Source: Pelargonium cotyledonis (lineage: Eukaryota; Streptophyta; Magnoliopsida; Geraniales; Geraniaceae). From it: a stretch of 23,789 nucleotides of DNA. The stretch is from assembly GCA_036897625.1 (NCBI GenBank), contig JAYMTA010000834.1, positions 1 to 23,789 of the forward strand. Reading direction: 5' to 3'. Positions 1 through 21,400 of the stretch are shown here, one piece after another. Within the stretch, counting starts at the first letter, position 1, and each line of letters starts with the position of its first letter. The position numbers were made by a program, and so were the translations under genes. The notes under the pieces are model-generated. The model saw only the letters and a list, made by a program, of their open reading frames with translations, had not been told where the DNA came from and did no database searches.

Positions 1-75
1 CAAACCCCAAAAGGAGAGTTGCAGCGGCGGCAAACCACAGCAACCCCTCCGTTAACGTCAAACATTTCCCGCCTA
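1..75 (-). CDS. 5' end of an unidentified minus-strand gene, cut by the window edge
   Basis: Read on the minus strand, a splice acceptor (pyrimidine-rich stretch ending TTGCAG, AG at 77-76) is followed by an ATG at 65-63. The frame stays open to the edge and encodes MFDVNGGVAVVC, then RRC and NSPFGV. The CxxC pair (CRRC) may be part of a metal site. A good donor (GTAAGT, 139-134) sits just upstream, so an intron of about 64 bp at 76-139 is likely. The upstream exon could be 5' UTR, or could be coding, because the open frame at 141-471 joins this one in phase. I do not recognise the family. The 21 visible residues are too few to assign a function, and the start codon is uncertain. Confidence 0.35.
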
Positions 76-140
76 CTGCAAGGCGAAAACAAGAAGCATA
101 ATAGGAGAGAGAGGGAGAGAAGGGGAGAGAGAGACTTACA

Positions 141-1155
141 AGCACAGCGACGGAATCCGGTGACCGACGGCGACGGCTGAGGCGGCGTGAGGTTCAGTGC
201 CGGCGGTGTGATCAACAATGGCCGCAATTTCGTTTCTTCGCGAGTCTTCTATTGTCTCCTGGGTCTTCAAATCAACCAACCAAATAAGCCAAATTGGGTT
301 TTCGGGTCGGGTATGAATGGGCTCAATGATGGGTGGCCTTTTTTGGAATGGACTGCATTGTAATTGAAATTTAAAGCCAGCCCAATAGTTTTTTTTAGGT
401 GTTAACCATGGGTTTTCTAAGAAGGCCCGCACAATTGACGGTTTGGCACCTTTAAGCCGTTTTACCACCACACCCAGACTAATCTCATTCGAGACTTAGT
501 CACAGTTAAACCTCCTCACCTCTCCCCATGGGTGTGTTGAGTGGGTATCGAACACAAGCGCTCTTCCCACTTATACAACCTGTGTTGCCAACTGCGCAAC
601 AACACGTGAGTTTTTTTTTTTTATTATTATTATTTTTGCAAGATCCATGATAACGTCTAATTTTTAGAACGTTAAATTAGTTGTGTTTTTAGTTTTTACC
701 CTATCACTCAAATTTGACGAGATCGTTGACATTAGAAAAGAATGGAACTGTGTTTGTATTAGACTGTCTATCTTTTTGTGGTCGGATCCCCCAATTTAAG
801 AAATCAACTTGTCTCTTTTTTTCGATAATAATTGCTTTAAGTTAAGTATATTTGTTCTTTTTTTTTTCACTTTACTTAAATTATGACATCCAATTTGGGA
901 TAAAATAGTCATCACCAACAAAATTAGGATACATTGACGTGTGTGCTCTAATCACGTGTGTCTTATCATGTGACTAATGTAACGTCCAATTTTACTGTTT
1001 GATTTCCATATCATCGAGGAGAAGTTTTTAGTGTTTTACAAAATTTTCCAAACATATTTATTAACCGCAACAAACTTTTTTGTTATACACAAAAATAGTC
1101 TAATATCATACCTTCAATAATACTCATAAAAAGTTAAAACAAAATTTCCCCATCT
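141..1155. other. Noncoding stretch between the left-edge gene and the squalene monooxygenase 3' end
   Basis: The part nearest the left edge (about 141-330 on the minus strand) is GC-richer and is probably leader or promoter of the left-edge gene. The open frame reaching 471 has no recognisable protein signature in its distal half and runs into the SINE-like patch at 543-599. From about 640 to 1155 the DNA is AT-rich, with poly-T runs and no coding signal. It should contain the 3' UTR and downstream DNA of the squalene monooxygenase gene. No RNA gene was recognised. Confidence 0.5.
543..599 (-). repeat. Possible tRNA-derived SINE head (A-box and B-box like motifs)
   Basis: On the minus strand, TTGCGCAGTTGG (599-588) resembles a pol III A box and GTTCGATACCC (553-543) resembles a B box. 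They lie about 34 bases apart, close to tRNA spacing. The surrounding DNA does not fold into an obvious tRNA, so a tRNA gene is unlikely. A tRNA-derived SINE remnant is the better reading. Its 3' limit and target-site duplication could not be fixed. Confidence 0.35.
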
Positions 1156-5503
<4,348 letters not shown>

Positions 5504-5597
5504 CTCGAAAAGGTGAATGAAAATGCTATTTCTGGTGAAGTTTTATCAGTTTTGCTTGTGGTTTAGAGTATGATTTTTGGGAGTGAAGTTAGTGGCT

Positions 5598-5604
5598 TTT
5601 TATA
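5598..5604 (-). promoter_or_regulatory. TATA box of the squalene monooxygenase gene
   Basis: On the minus strand, CTATAAAAAG lies about 95 bases upstream of the ATG at 5503. This is a strong plant TATA-box match at a distance that leaves a short 5' UTR of roughly 60-70 bases. Confidence 0.6.
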
Positions 5605-8246
5605 GAGTTTTGTTGTTTGGTTACATAACATTTGATCTGAACAGGTTGGCTTTGGAATTTTGAGGTGGATCTGCCAACCACACTAATTTGGTCATATTTG
5701 AACATTTGCTAGTTTAACAAACTAACGAGGAGAGCACAATTTTGTATTATTATTAAACTATTAGGTGGTGTGACTCGATCACTCAGCTAGTATATCAAAC
5801 GATGATTAGTTTTTCAACATTGTCGAAGTCTAGGATTGTGCAACACCCCCTCACGTGCAAGTCGGACTAGTACATGAAACAATAAATGACTACAAAGTTG
5901 GTGCGAAGACACTATTGGTAAGGTTGTGCATGATTAGGTCTGCACCGAAATTTTGAACCCAACTAAACTGGTCCGAATAGATTTTGTTTACTCTTCATTT
6001 TGGTTCACAATTAGTCCGGACCAATTATAATTTTATTCTATTTTTCGTAAAACAAATTGTATACATATATAAATGACTATCTCTAGACCTGTTATGGCAT
6101 GCTTTGGTGGGTCAAAGGGTTGAAGAAGATGAGGTTAGTGACAGATCATGGGATTATGAGAATACAAGAAAGAGTCAAGTATGTTTCAATTTTTAAGATT
6201 TAGGAAAAAAACCATGGGAGCTAAACAGGGGATGACCACAGAAAAAACACTTTTTAAATAAATAAAAAAACATACAAATTTTCAAGATCTACATGTTGTA
6301 AAATAATCAATAAAACAAAACAATAACAGGGGTCAGAAATATTGGGATGACATGAATAGTGGGAGTAATATAAAACTATATATATATACACTTCAACAAC
6401 ATCCTCTTTGTGACTTGAGTTTGTGGAACATCATTTTGGATATATTAAGATAAATTAGTTATGGCCTGTTCACCTAACTACAATGGGAAATTAGGTAGAA
6501 TATGCAAAACATTTGAGAAACTGCATATAAATATGTTAGAGGAATATGAACATTAGTTGACTGATATAACTTTAAATCAGTTGCACTACTGAGGTGATGA
6601 CACCTCATTTAAAATCATGGATCCGGACGGGTCGCTCCGCTCCCACAAATTCACTTGGGTGGATATAAGTTAAATTTAATGAAGTATCATCACCTCATTG
6701 ATTTGGTTAAATTGTAACTGATATAAAATTATATTAGTCAACTAATACACATTTTATTCAAAGTTTATTTAACTAGATATAAAAATGTTAATTAAGACAA
6801 CTAAATCTAGAGTCTTGGGGTCTTAGAAGTAGCATGTGCTATATCTTTTTTCTTCAGAATATTCCTGCTAAAGCTAAGTCTTGATGGCTTGTTCTATAGA
6901 ATTTATAGATCTTAGATCCAATTAGTATCATTAATGATTAATCTACTAATATCATGTTTTGACTAAGAGACTAATAATGAGATATTAAATTATACTGAAA
7001 ATGGTTGGCAATGTGATTTCTCTTGATTTGCCTAAAGTCAATGCTAACATGCAAATTAAATAATATTATCGCGTCTTTCTTGGACTAGAATTTTAATTCA
7101 AGAGGGTAAAAATGAAAGTTTATTAGAGGAAAACTATTTTGGTAGAGTCGGTAATTCAAGTTTTGAATTAAGTTCATATTCAAAAGATCTAATTGGAACC
7201 GATCCACAAGGAGTGTGGATAGTAGATTTTGGATTTAATTTCGTTCTTTTAAGAACAAAACATGTCCATGACACAAACGTTGCAAATTATACTTCTGAGT
7301 ACTGTAAAATCTAAACCAAATGTTAACCTATTTAATTTTTATAAATTATACCAACTCTTACATGCAATAATTGTGCTCATGTCCATGAATGACCATGTGA
7401 ATATACTGTGTTGTATAAAATAAAAAATGGATCTTCCCCAACAAACATGAAACAACAATGATGTCTAGAGCTACCTGCTAGAGTTAGTGCAGTACATTAC
7501 TTAGAGTATTTAACAACATAGGAACATGTTTATTCACTGCTCAGACAATTTGTACTTGGAACCATCAATGGCTTCATAAATCAACATGCTCTTGTCCACT
7601 TGCTACAAACACCAAGCAGCAACCTACTTTTCCCAAGAAATATGTATAAAGCTAGCAATTTGTGTGCGCATGTCGTGTTTATGTTGAGTTGAAAGTTTAC
7701 TATGTTTCACGAACCAACAAATGTTTGGCAATCGCGTTGAACACGACACAATTAAAAGTGTGTTATATGATCAAATCAGCACTAGCATCAACATTTTCTA
7801 AATCCAAGCCTCAAGTAACAATATATTGAATGTATAATTATGCGTGTACTCAAGTCTCAATGTACATCATGCGGTTGCCAAATATGAAAAGGATAGTCCA
7901 GCCAACACCAACACACACATTACCAAAACTTGGCCACTCAAAGATGTCCTTCAGATCCCAATCCCATAACACATGCTTGTACACACACAATAGTCAGGTG
8001 TAACAGTTTATAACTCCAAAATCGGCTTTGACATGCGTAAGTTTGAGTTTGGCTCCTCCTGAAGCAGGGGCTCGAGCTTTTTTCTAGACCAAAAGCTAGT
8101 GTTGGAAGGAGAGATATAGTTTTGAGTTTCAAGTAAAGCACACTCGAAGTGACCATTAGATGCAAGTACACACGATGACAGTCTAGTTTCTTGCATTATA
8201 TATATGGAATTAGTAAGCGATATCAGTTCGAATTTTGACCAACCTT
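5605..8246. other. Intergenic region between squalene monooxygenase and the RecQ helicase
   Basis: I see no credible gene here. The left part should hold the promoter of the minus-strand squalene monooxygenase gene. The right end holds the 3' UTR and downstream DNA of the helicase gene. A MITE-like element sits at 6552-6746. The rest is AT-rich DNA with repeat debris. Open frames at 7938-8250 have no family signature. Confidence 0.6.
6552..6746. mobile_element. ~195-bp MITE-like element with long imperfect terminal inverted repeats
   Basis: The left end (attagttgactgatataact, then aaatcagtt, later gaggtgatga) is mirrored by the right end. The reverse complement of the right end reads attagttgactaatataatt, then atatcagtt, then gaggtgatga. 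The repeats therefore extend about 35-50 bases with a small insertion on the right arm. No coding capacity is present, so it is non-autonomous. Flanks read gaac and acac; no clear target-site duplication could be fixed, which leaves the superfamily open. Confidence 0.7.
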
Positions 8247-15014
<6,768 letters not shown>

Positions 15015-16126
15015 TATCGTTCGCTGTGGATTCGATTCAACTGTCTCCCGCGCTTTATGGTTTTGAAACCTAATACTGGTAAATGGTAATCTTCAATTTA
15101 TATAGTGGAAAATTATAAAATTATTATTTGATACAATAAAATTATTTTATTTTTAGAAACAAGCTTTTTCGTTTGTTTACTTTGGATTAAAAGTGAAAAA
15201 TGTGATTCAACATCTAAAAGTACGTCATTTTATCCTATTACTTTGAATAGGTTGTCAATATGACTTATGTCGCATACCAAAAAACATTAAGTCTCAAAAC
15301 AACTTGATATCTTCGAGACTCGAGTGACCCGAGTTCAAATTTTGATTTGGATCAAAGTGAAGTGTAGTCATGTGGGTGTCGTAGGCACGACCATAAGAAA
15401 AGAAGGTTTTGTGCAGAGACTCTCGAGGTCTGGAAACAGTTGATTGAGCGAAATCAAATGTTACGACATGTGGTGAATGAATGCGGTGACAAAAGAGGTG
15501 CTACATAACTGTGGGAAACGTTTGCGCAAATGAGCGCGTTTGGAGACATGTTTAGTCTTGTTAAACTATTCTCTCCAAAACGAAAAAAAATATATATATA
15601 TCCTCTCACTGGGGTCCAAATTTTAACCTGATTTTGAGGTTGACTGCTATAGATTTAATTTCATTTAACGAAATTGATAAAAAAATTCAAATAAGCTGCA
15701 AGTAGACGCGTTAGACCGTAAAGTGAACCAATTTTTTTATCAAGTCTCAAGGTTCAATAATTTTTATAAATGATGCTGAGGGCACTAACTTTTGTGATTG
15801 AATGTTTTAACTTCTACACCCATAAAATTCAAAACCCCCACAAAAGGCCAACGACTGATCACCTGTCGAAGGCTCCACATGTTACTGTACTTCACTGTTA
15901 ATAATCATGTGTGTTTGTTTATACTTTATATCAAACAGGAACACAATATTGTTTACATAATATGTGATTTCAAACACACTACTCTATTGCCTGCACCGAA
16001 CAATTTTATACTAGTTTTAGCTTCTTGAATGTACAAAACGAGCTCAAACACGTCAAATCATCAGCTCTATCGCCTGCACCGAACAATGTTACGTAACTTT
16101 AGTTTCTTACAAGAGAGCACTTGAAA
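15015..16126. other. Divergent intergenic region between the helicase and the dioxygenase pseudogene
   Basis: It contains the helicase promoter and 5' UTR on the minus strand and the upstream region of the plus-strand dioxygenase relic. A CCCGCG-rich patch at about 15047-15053 (ctcccgcgc) is one mismatch from an E2F-type site and lies about 35 bases upstream of the helicase ATG. No clear TATA box was chosen. No gene is seen; the open frame at 15798-16028 has no family signature. Confidence 0.5.
15982..16110. repeat. Direct duplication of a ~46-bp segment just upstream of the dioxygenase pseudogene
   Basis: The sequence ctctattgcctgcaccgaac, then aattttatactagttttagcttctt (15982-16027), recurs as ctctatcgcctgcaccgaac, then aatgttacgtaactttagtttctt (16065-16110), 83 bases later. 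The second copy abuts the start of the reading frame, so the duplication covers the presumed leader or promoter-proximal DNA. Confidence 0.75.
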
Positions 16127-17053
16127 ATGGCTGTCTCTATGTCTGAGATCCCAACTGTTGACCTCTCTCCTTTCTTCACACTTGAAAATGGCGACAAAGA
16201 AGATGAGAAGAAGAAGGCCATGGAAGTCATCAGCCAAGCTTGCTCCGAGTATGGTTTCTTCCAAGTTGTGAACCACGGCGTGCCCCTAGAGCTGCTGAGC
16301 CGTGCCCTTGACCTCTCCAAGACTTTTTTTTGCATCTCCACTCGAGGAGTCCAGTCCTCGGACCGGAGCGCCTCTTCCCGCCGGTTACAACAGGGACCCG
16401 GAAAACTCGCCGGAGAAGAAAGAGTACGTGCTGGTGTTTCCACCAATGTCCAGCTTCAATGTCTACCCCAAGTATGTATCCTCAGAAACCTCATACTTTA
16501 GAAAATCATATCCTAAATTTTCTCGTACAAATATATTCTGTTTCTGTAACTGTGAGCAAAAATCAAATTGAATTATGGGAACTTTCGTCTTCCAGTATGA
16601 CGCCGGAGGCTTAGAAGTTTTCAAGAACGGGAAATGGATCCCTGTAGTTCCCTCGAAAGATGCATTAGTTGTCAATGTTGGGGACGCTATTCGGGTACAT
16701 GTTATTTGCAATATGCATCAACCAGATCGGGCTAATGAATCTTGTTCTTATCGTTTGGTAATCGATTTTTATGTTCGGATAAGGTTATGAGCAACAACAA
16801 ATTCAAGAGCGCAACGCATAGGGTGGTGAGGCCGAAAGGGAGGAGTAGGTGTTCGTATGCGTTCTTCCGGAACTCGCAGGGAGACAAATGGGTGGAAGCG
16901 TTGACACAATTCACAGTCGAGATTGGGGAATCACCTAAATACAGAGGTTTCTTGCTGAAGGAGTATCAGGATTTGAGAATGAGAAACAAGACTCATCCAC
17001 CATCTAAGCCTGAAGATGTGATCCATATTACACATTATGCAATCAACAACTGA
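16127..17053 (+). pseudogene. Broken 2-oxoglutarate/Fe(II)-dependent dioxygenase (DOXC-type)
   Basis: Starts at ATG 16127 (MAVSMSEIPTVDLSPFF). The DIOX_N region follows, including CSEYGFFQVVNHGVP and LSKTFF. An eight-T run (16324-16331) shifts the frame by one base. The family text continues in the next frame (GAPLPAGYNRDPENSPEKKE, YVLVFPPMSSFNVYP) up to a donor at 16472. The expected central region of about 120 or more residues is missing, including the HxD iron ligands. Text resumes only at TFVFQYDAGGLEVFKNGKW near 16582. A plausible 89-bp intron (16695-16783) leads to the last segment, VMSNNKFKSATHRVVRPKGR, which keeps the distal His and the R-x-S 2-oxoglutarate contact. It ends with TGA at 17051-17053. 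With no HxD it cannot be an active dioxygenase as read. The substrate class is unknown. Confidence 0.85.
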
Positions 17054-17363
17054 AATGAAATGTCCTTTCTTCTATTATGATGCAATAAAAGTCGTGGCGA
17101 TTCGAAAATAAAACATTTTCTTCATCCAAAATATGTTTCAGCTGATGAGTAATGTAATTCAGAAATATTATTTATAGATGGTTGCAACAAACATGGCAGG
17201 TCCCTTTATTGATGGATTTTCCCAGAAAAATCACACAAAAAATGCACAAGACAAGACAAAAAAAGAAAAAGAAAAAAGAGATCACAAACATACGCAGTAC
17301 ACACCAGAAAACAAATCACCAAGCCTTCTTCGAATACAGTTTTCCAATTTTTTTCTTTTTAAA

Positions 17364-17660
17364 TCATGAGTAGAGACTACTCACAATCCTTTTTTTCAGC
17401 CAGCGAAACCCTTTCTTCAAACAAGACTTGACCTTGCCTTCAATGGTGTACACATTGTATTTCACAACCCTCTTTTTCCTCTTGACGTCTGAACTCATCT
17501 TCCACCATGCCTTCTTCTTTGCAAGGGACACGTTGCCATGTCGTCTTCTCGGCGACCCCCGGTTTCCTTTGTAGAGGTTGGGTTGGTGGCGGCAACCACC
17601 ATCACCGCCCTGAGAAAACCAGTGGTCGTAGGGATAGCTATCCCTACCGTCTACTTCCAT
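17364..17660 (-). CDS. Small basic DUF3511-type plant protein, single exon
   Basis: A 98-codon uninterrupted frame. The N-terminal half is rich in Gly, Arg and His. The C-terminal core (residues about 58-90: DVKRKKRVVKYNVYTIEGKV, then KSCLKKGFRWLKK) matches the pattern of the plant DUF3511 family, in which a basic '(M)KRRKRV..YxVYxVEGKxK.S.RxxFRWxK' block is the only conserved part. Molecular role in that family is unknown. The gene is convergent with the dioxygenase relic (311 bp between their ends). A (TA)n tract about 100 bp upstream may serve as its TATA region. The ATG at 17660 is the first in frame with a purine-rich leader before it. The family call comes from pattern memory, not a search. 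Confidence 0.75.
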   Translation of the reverse strand: MEVDGRDSYPYDHWFSQGGDGGCRHQPNLYKGNRGSPRRRHGNVSLAKKKAWWKMSSDVKRKKRVVKYNVYTIEGKVKSCLKKGFRWLKKRIVSSLYS

Positions 17661-17756
17661 CTCTCCCTTTCCTTTCCTCCTTCCGCGGCGGCACGGAGTA
17701 AATAGAGAGAAAAGAGGGATAGAGAGTCAGAGGGAGGAGATAGGGAAGTGGTATTA

Positions 17757-17774
17757 CATATATATATATATATT
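17757..17774 (-). promoter_or_regulatory. (TA)n tract, candidate TATA region of the DUF3511-type gene
   Basis: An 18-base run of alternating T and A about 97-114 bases upstream of the ATG at 17660, with a CT-rich leader between them. It could act as a TATA element or may simply be a dinucleotide microsatellite. Confidence 0.4.
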
Positions 17775-18233
17775 ATGAGGGAGAGATGGAGAAGGTGCCA
17801 GTTAGGCTCATTCTCAACATCCACAACTTTTTGGACACTATTTATGGAAAGTAGGGAAGAGAGGAACCTAAATATAAGGAGGTGTTGTACTTTTACGTGC
17901 TCTCTACGTTTCTAAGAATAGAACTCATATAATAGAAAAGACAATTCAGAATCCGACAATTTCTATCATTTGGGTTCCAACAATGTCCGAGAATATTAGT
18001 CTATCACAGCTATAATGGTCTGTATAATGAAAATTCAAGACACGGACTAAAAGTGGGCAAGGCAACTAGATCGATGCATTACAGGTCAGTGAAGCAGAAG
18101 CTATGTTTTGCGAGCAAATATTTACAGAAATAGTTTCGATTAACAGTATGTTTTCTTAAACTACGTGGGAAATATTCACAGAGGAGTTATAGGGAACAAA
18201 TATTAGAAGCACAACCTTAACTTTACTCGGTTA
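17775..18233. other. Intergenic DNA between the DUF3511-type gene and the exonuclease 3' end
   Basis: No coding signal was recognised. The DUF3511-type promoter lies at the left and the exonuclease 3' UTR at the right. It is AT-rich, with no obvious repeat structure beyond the (TA)n tract at its edge. Confidence 0.5.
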
Positions 18234-18429
18234 TCACTCATCAGTGTCGTCAATCCTATCTTCCAAGTCCTTTTTACTTGCATTTGTCTTCCTTGACTTA
18301 CCCATGTGCGAAACCTAGACATTAGTTCCAAATGGTAATAAGAGTTACTAACCGAGTATAATATATAATCATATATATGATCGACGTTGGCCAAGAGAAA
18401 GTCTGAGCCCGACATTCATACTGTATGCG

Positions 18430-18481
<52 letters not shown>

Positions 18482-21400
18482 TTTAGGCGTCACTCACCAT
18501 GTGGGATTTCCACTCGAGCTTGTCATTGCCCTCCGAGACATTAGCAGACTGAGAATGGTTGCGAACATGGCGGAATATGTGAATAAGTACAGCAGCATCG
18601 AGCGGCATATTCTAGCTGCATGGTAGGAACAAAATATATGTGATTTGTAATTTCAAATCTTCATCTACACTCATAATCAAACAATTAGAGCACTACATTA
18701 ACCGAACCAAACACAAAATTTGCCAAATCGGTTCCCAAAACTATAACAAGTATCGCAGATTGCAAGATTCAGACAAAATACCATTTACAGAAGCTCTTGA
18801 TGGAATATGAAAAAACCTCTAGCTAAAGATAGCTCAGGTAGCGTTTGAATTAAACAAATTAGAATGGGAATCAGATCATATTCCAGTCATTTTCATGACC
18901 AAAAAAAATCTAAATCCAAACATGAACAACGAAAATCTCATTCCCATTCCTAAACAAAAATTCTAATCAAAACTCCACCAAAGTTCGCATACAAACTAAT
19001 TGAAAGTGTGGATGTAGTGCAACACATCAGAGAAAGAAAAAAAAAAAAACTAACTTCGCATATACAGAAGTCAGTTTACCTGATTCGGACTCAAAGGTCG
19101 TAGCTCCCAGTTGCTATTTCTCCTTGTCTTGTTCAAACCAGCTCCAAGTATTTTCTGATTTAGTAATGATCAGAAAGAGGTTGTGTTGCATACAGTAGTT
19201 TTTTTTAATGAAATAGTGGTGCGTGAGAGAGGGAGAGAGTAGTGGTGTATACCTTCGCAAGCCCAGACAGCCCACCCCGAGGTTCTTTGAAGACATTCTG
19301 AATATCAAGTAACATTTCATAATGCTTGAAACACTCTAACTCCGGATATGAATGAGACAGCTGTGTTACATCACACTGAAAATTGTAACCTACAGAGAGC
19401 CAAAGATTATACTTCATTCTGAAGATGGGTTCTCCAACACAAGCATGACACAATTACAAAATGTGTGACCCCAAACACGCTAATTTTGTGTCGTGTTATG
19501 ACACTATTTGCTAGCTCTACATATTATGCAGGAAAAGACAATTCCTGCCTAATAGTGCACTTGAAATTTCTCATACCAAGTTTTAGAATTCTAGGAGACT
19601 GTAAAATGCGGAGTAGGCAGCTGTCTAAAATATCAGGCACATCTTCAAATAACTTTATCAGGTCAAAGATGAAAACCATCCCATCACAGGCAATTTGCAT
19701 GACAGAAACCTGAAACATAAGGACTTATTTTCATCATAAAAATAACATCGGTAAGAGAGATAAAGCATCACCGAAGACATTCTCAGTATGGCAGACACTA
19801 TAACTGTGCATCAAATAATGATCAATAACACCAAATAAAACTTGCTAAAGATTACCTTGTTTGGTTTGCAGCCTTTTACATAATTGGGCTTCCACTCACA
19901 GTCCAAGCCCACTACTTTACAGTTCTCAATAAGACATGTTGCATTACACAAACCATCAACTTCGTCAACCCAAACGATATCTTCTACCACCAATTCGTTG
20001 AGATGCAAATAGTTACTTTGCAACAAACTTGTGTCCGGCTCTACATACCATAAAATAATAATAAAATAAGTTTATGAGTCAAATTGCCAAGTAACACACA
20101 ACAATTACTGTTAATACTCACAGGTCATGACTAGTAAGCAAAACTGAAATCAATTACAATAAGCACCATCATGGAGCACCGATATTCTCAAAATAGGATG
20201 TTCATATAATGTGCATTAAGTACAAACAAGTTAAAGTTACACGTCACTTCCTTGGGCTTCACTCCTAGTTCTAGTATCCCCTTTGAACTTCCAATTTGAA
20301 CAATTCAAATACATCCACAGTGGCAGATTGTTCCATTTAGCTAGTTGCCCTTAGAAACACAAGATGGTCACACGACTAGTCCATGTACATGTGTCCTAAT
20401 TGTGCTTAGCATTTTCTCCTACACCTTTTAATCTTTACTCACCATAATTACTCTAATTATATACAACAGTAATACATAATAAATAACTAAGAAACATAAG
20501 GCCATTAGATCTCACATTAAAAAGAAAATGGTAACAATAGTCAATAACTAGAGACCTTTACAAGACAATGAATTCAAGAGTCCTTCATTGCTAGACGAAA
20601 GGTAAATTCATACTCATATACCTTTACAAGACAGACAAGTCAACAATAGTCAATAACTAGAGACCTTTACAAGACATTGAATTCAAGAGTACTTCATTGC
20701 TAGACGAAAGGTAAATTCATACTCAGTATACTTTTACAAGACAGACAAGTCAACTACGTTTTCAAGTTTCAGAGAGCCAAATACCTTGTGCAAAAAACAA
20801 ATATGCAATTTAACTACAAGTGCAGGTTTGTTGTAACAGAATCCAGCGTTTGATAAGTAATGGAAGCAAGATCAATACCAGGCCAAAAGTTACAAAACTT
20901 TTCTCTTTTATTACAATATTTGCACAGATATCTTTATTTTGGTGCAGGTAAAATGAACAGCTATTAGCTCTTTGCTGAATTTAGACATTATTACCAAGGA
21001 AAAGAGTATTTAGTAATACCTTTGAAAGTCAAAAAGCCTTTGAGGGAGTATCGATCACATAGCTCATCCACCTTCTCCGTGTACCCAGCTTCCATTGCTA
21101 AATAAACCTTAAATAATGAAAGATGTATATATTACCTATATTTTAGCACAGCATTTCATGAACGAAGCCCAATACAAATAGGAAAAAAAATAGCCAAACA
21201 CTAATGGGGAAATGGGGCTAAAATGTTTTCTTTTCCTTTCAGAATTTTATGCTATAAAAATGACAGAGAGGATCACCAACAAATGTTAATCGAATATATC
21301 CTGAAATGTTTGTTCACAGCAGATCAAAATTTAGTATGATTCTGGTTTCTCAAGGATGTGGCAACCATTTGATGAGACGTGACAAAGAGTTTACTGCTTG

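Noticed and set aside
141..471. Open frame of 111 codons on the minus strand near the left edge
   Set aside because: Its first half overlaps AT-rich DNA next to a SINE-like patch and has no family signature. Only the part near 141 could be transcribed leader, so it is not called as a separate gene, though it is in phase with the left-edge frame.
18434..18480. Functional role of the (GA)n tract as a coding repeat (plus-strand open frame 18387-18626)
   Set aside because: The frame is a by-product of the microsatellite and is antisense to exonuclease exon 9. The tract lies in an intron of the supported gene model.
18483..18498. Ending the exonuclease at the TAA just after WKSHM (reading VSDA)
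   Set aside because: ATG|GTGAGT is an excellent donor, and the segment after the acceptor at 18315 encodes VSHMGKSRK with a basic tail and a stop, which fits the family's end better.
21080..21110. Acceptor TTTAG at about 21098 for exonuclease exon 4
   Set aside because: It would put the exon out of frame. The AG at 21109-21108 gives VYLAMEAGYTEK in phase 0 and matches the expected continuation.
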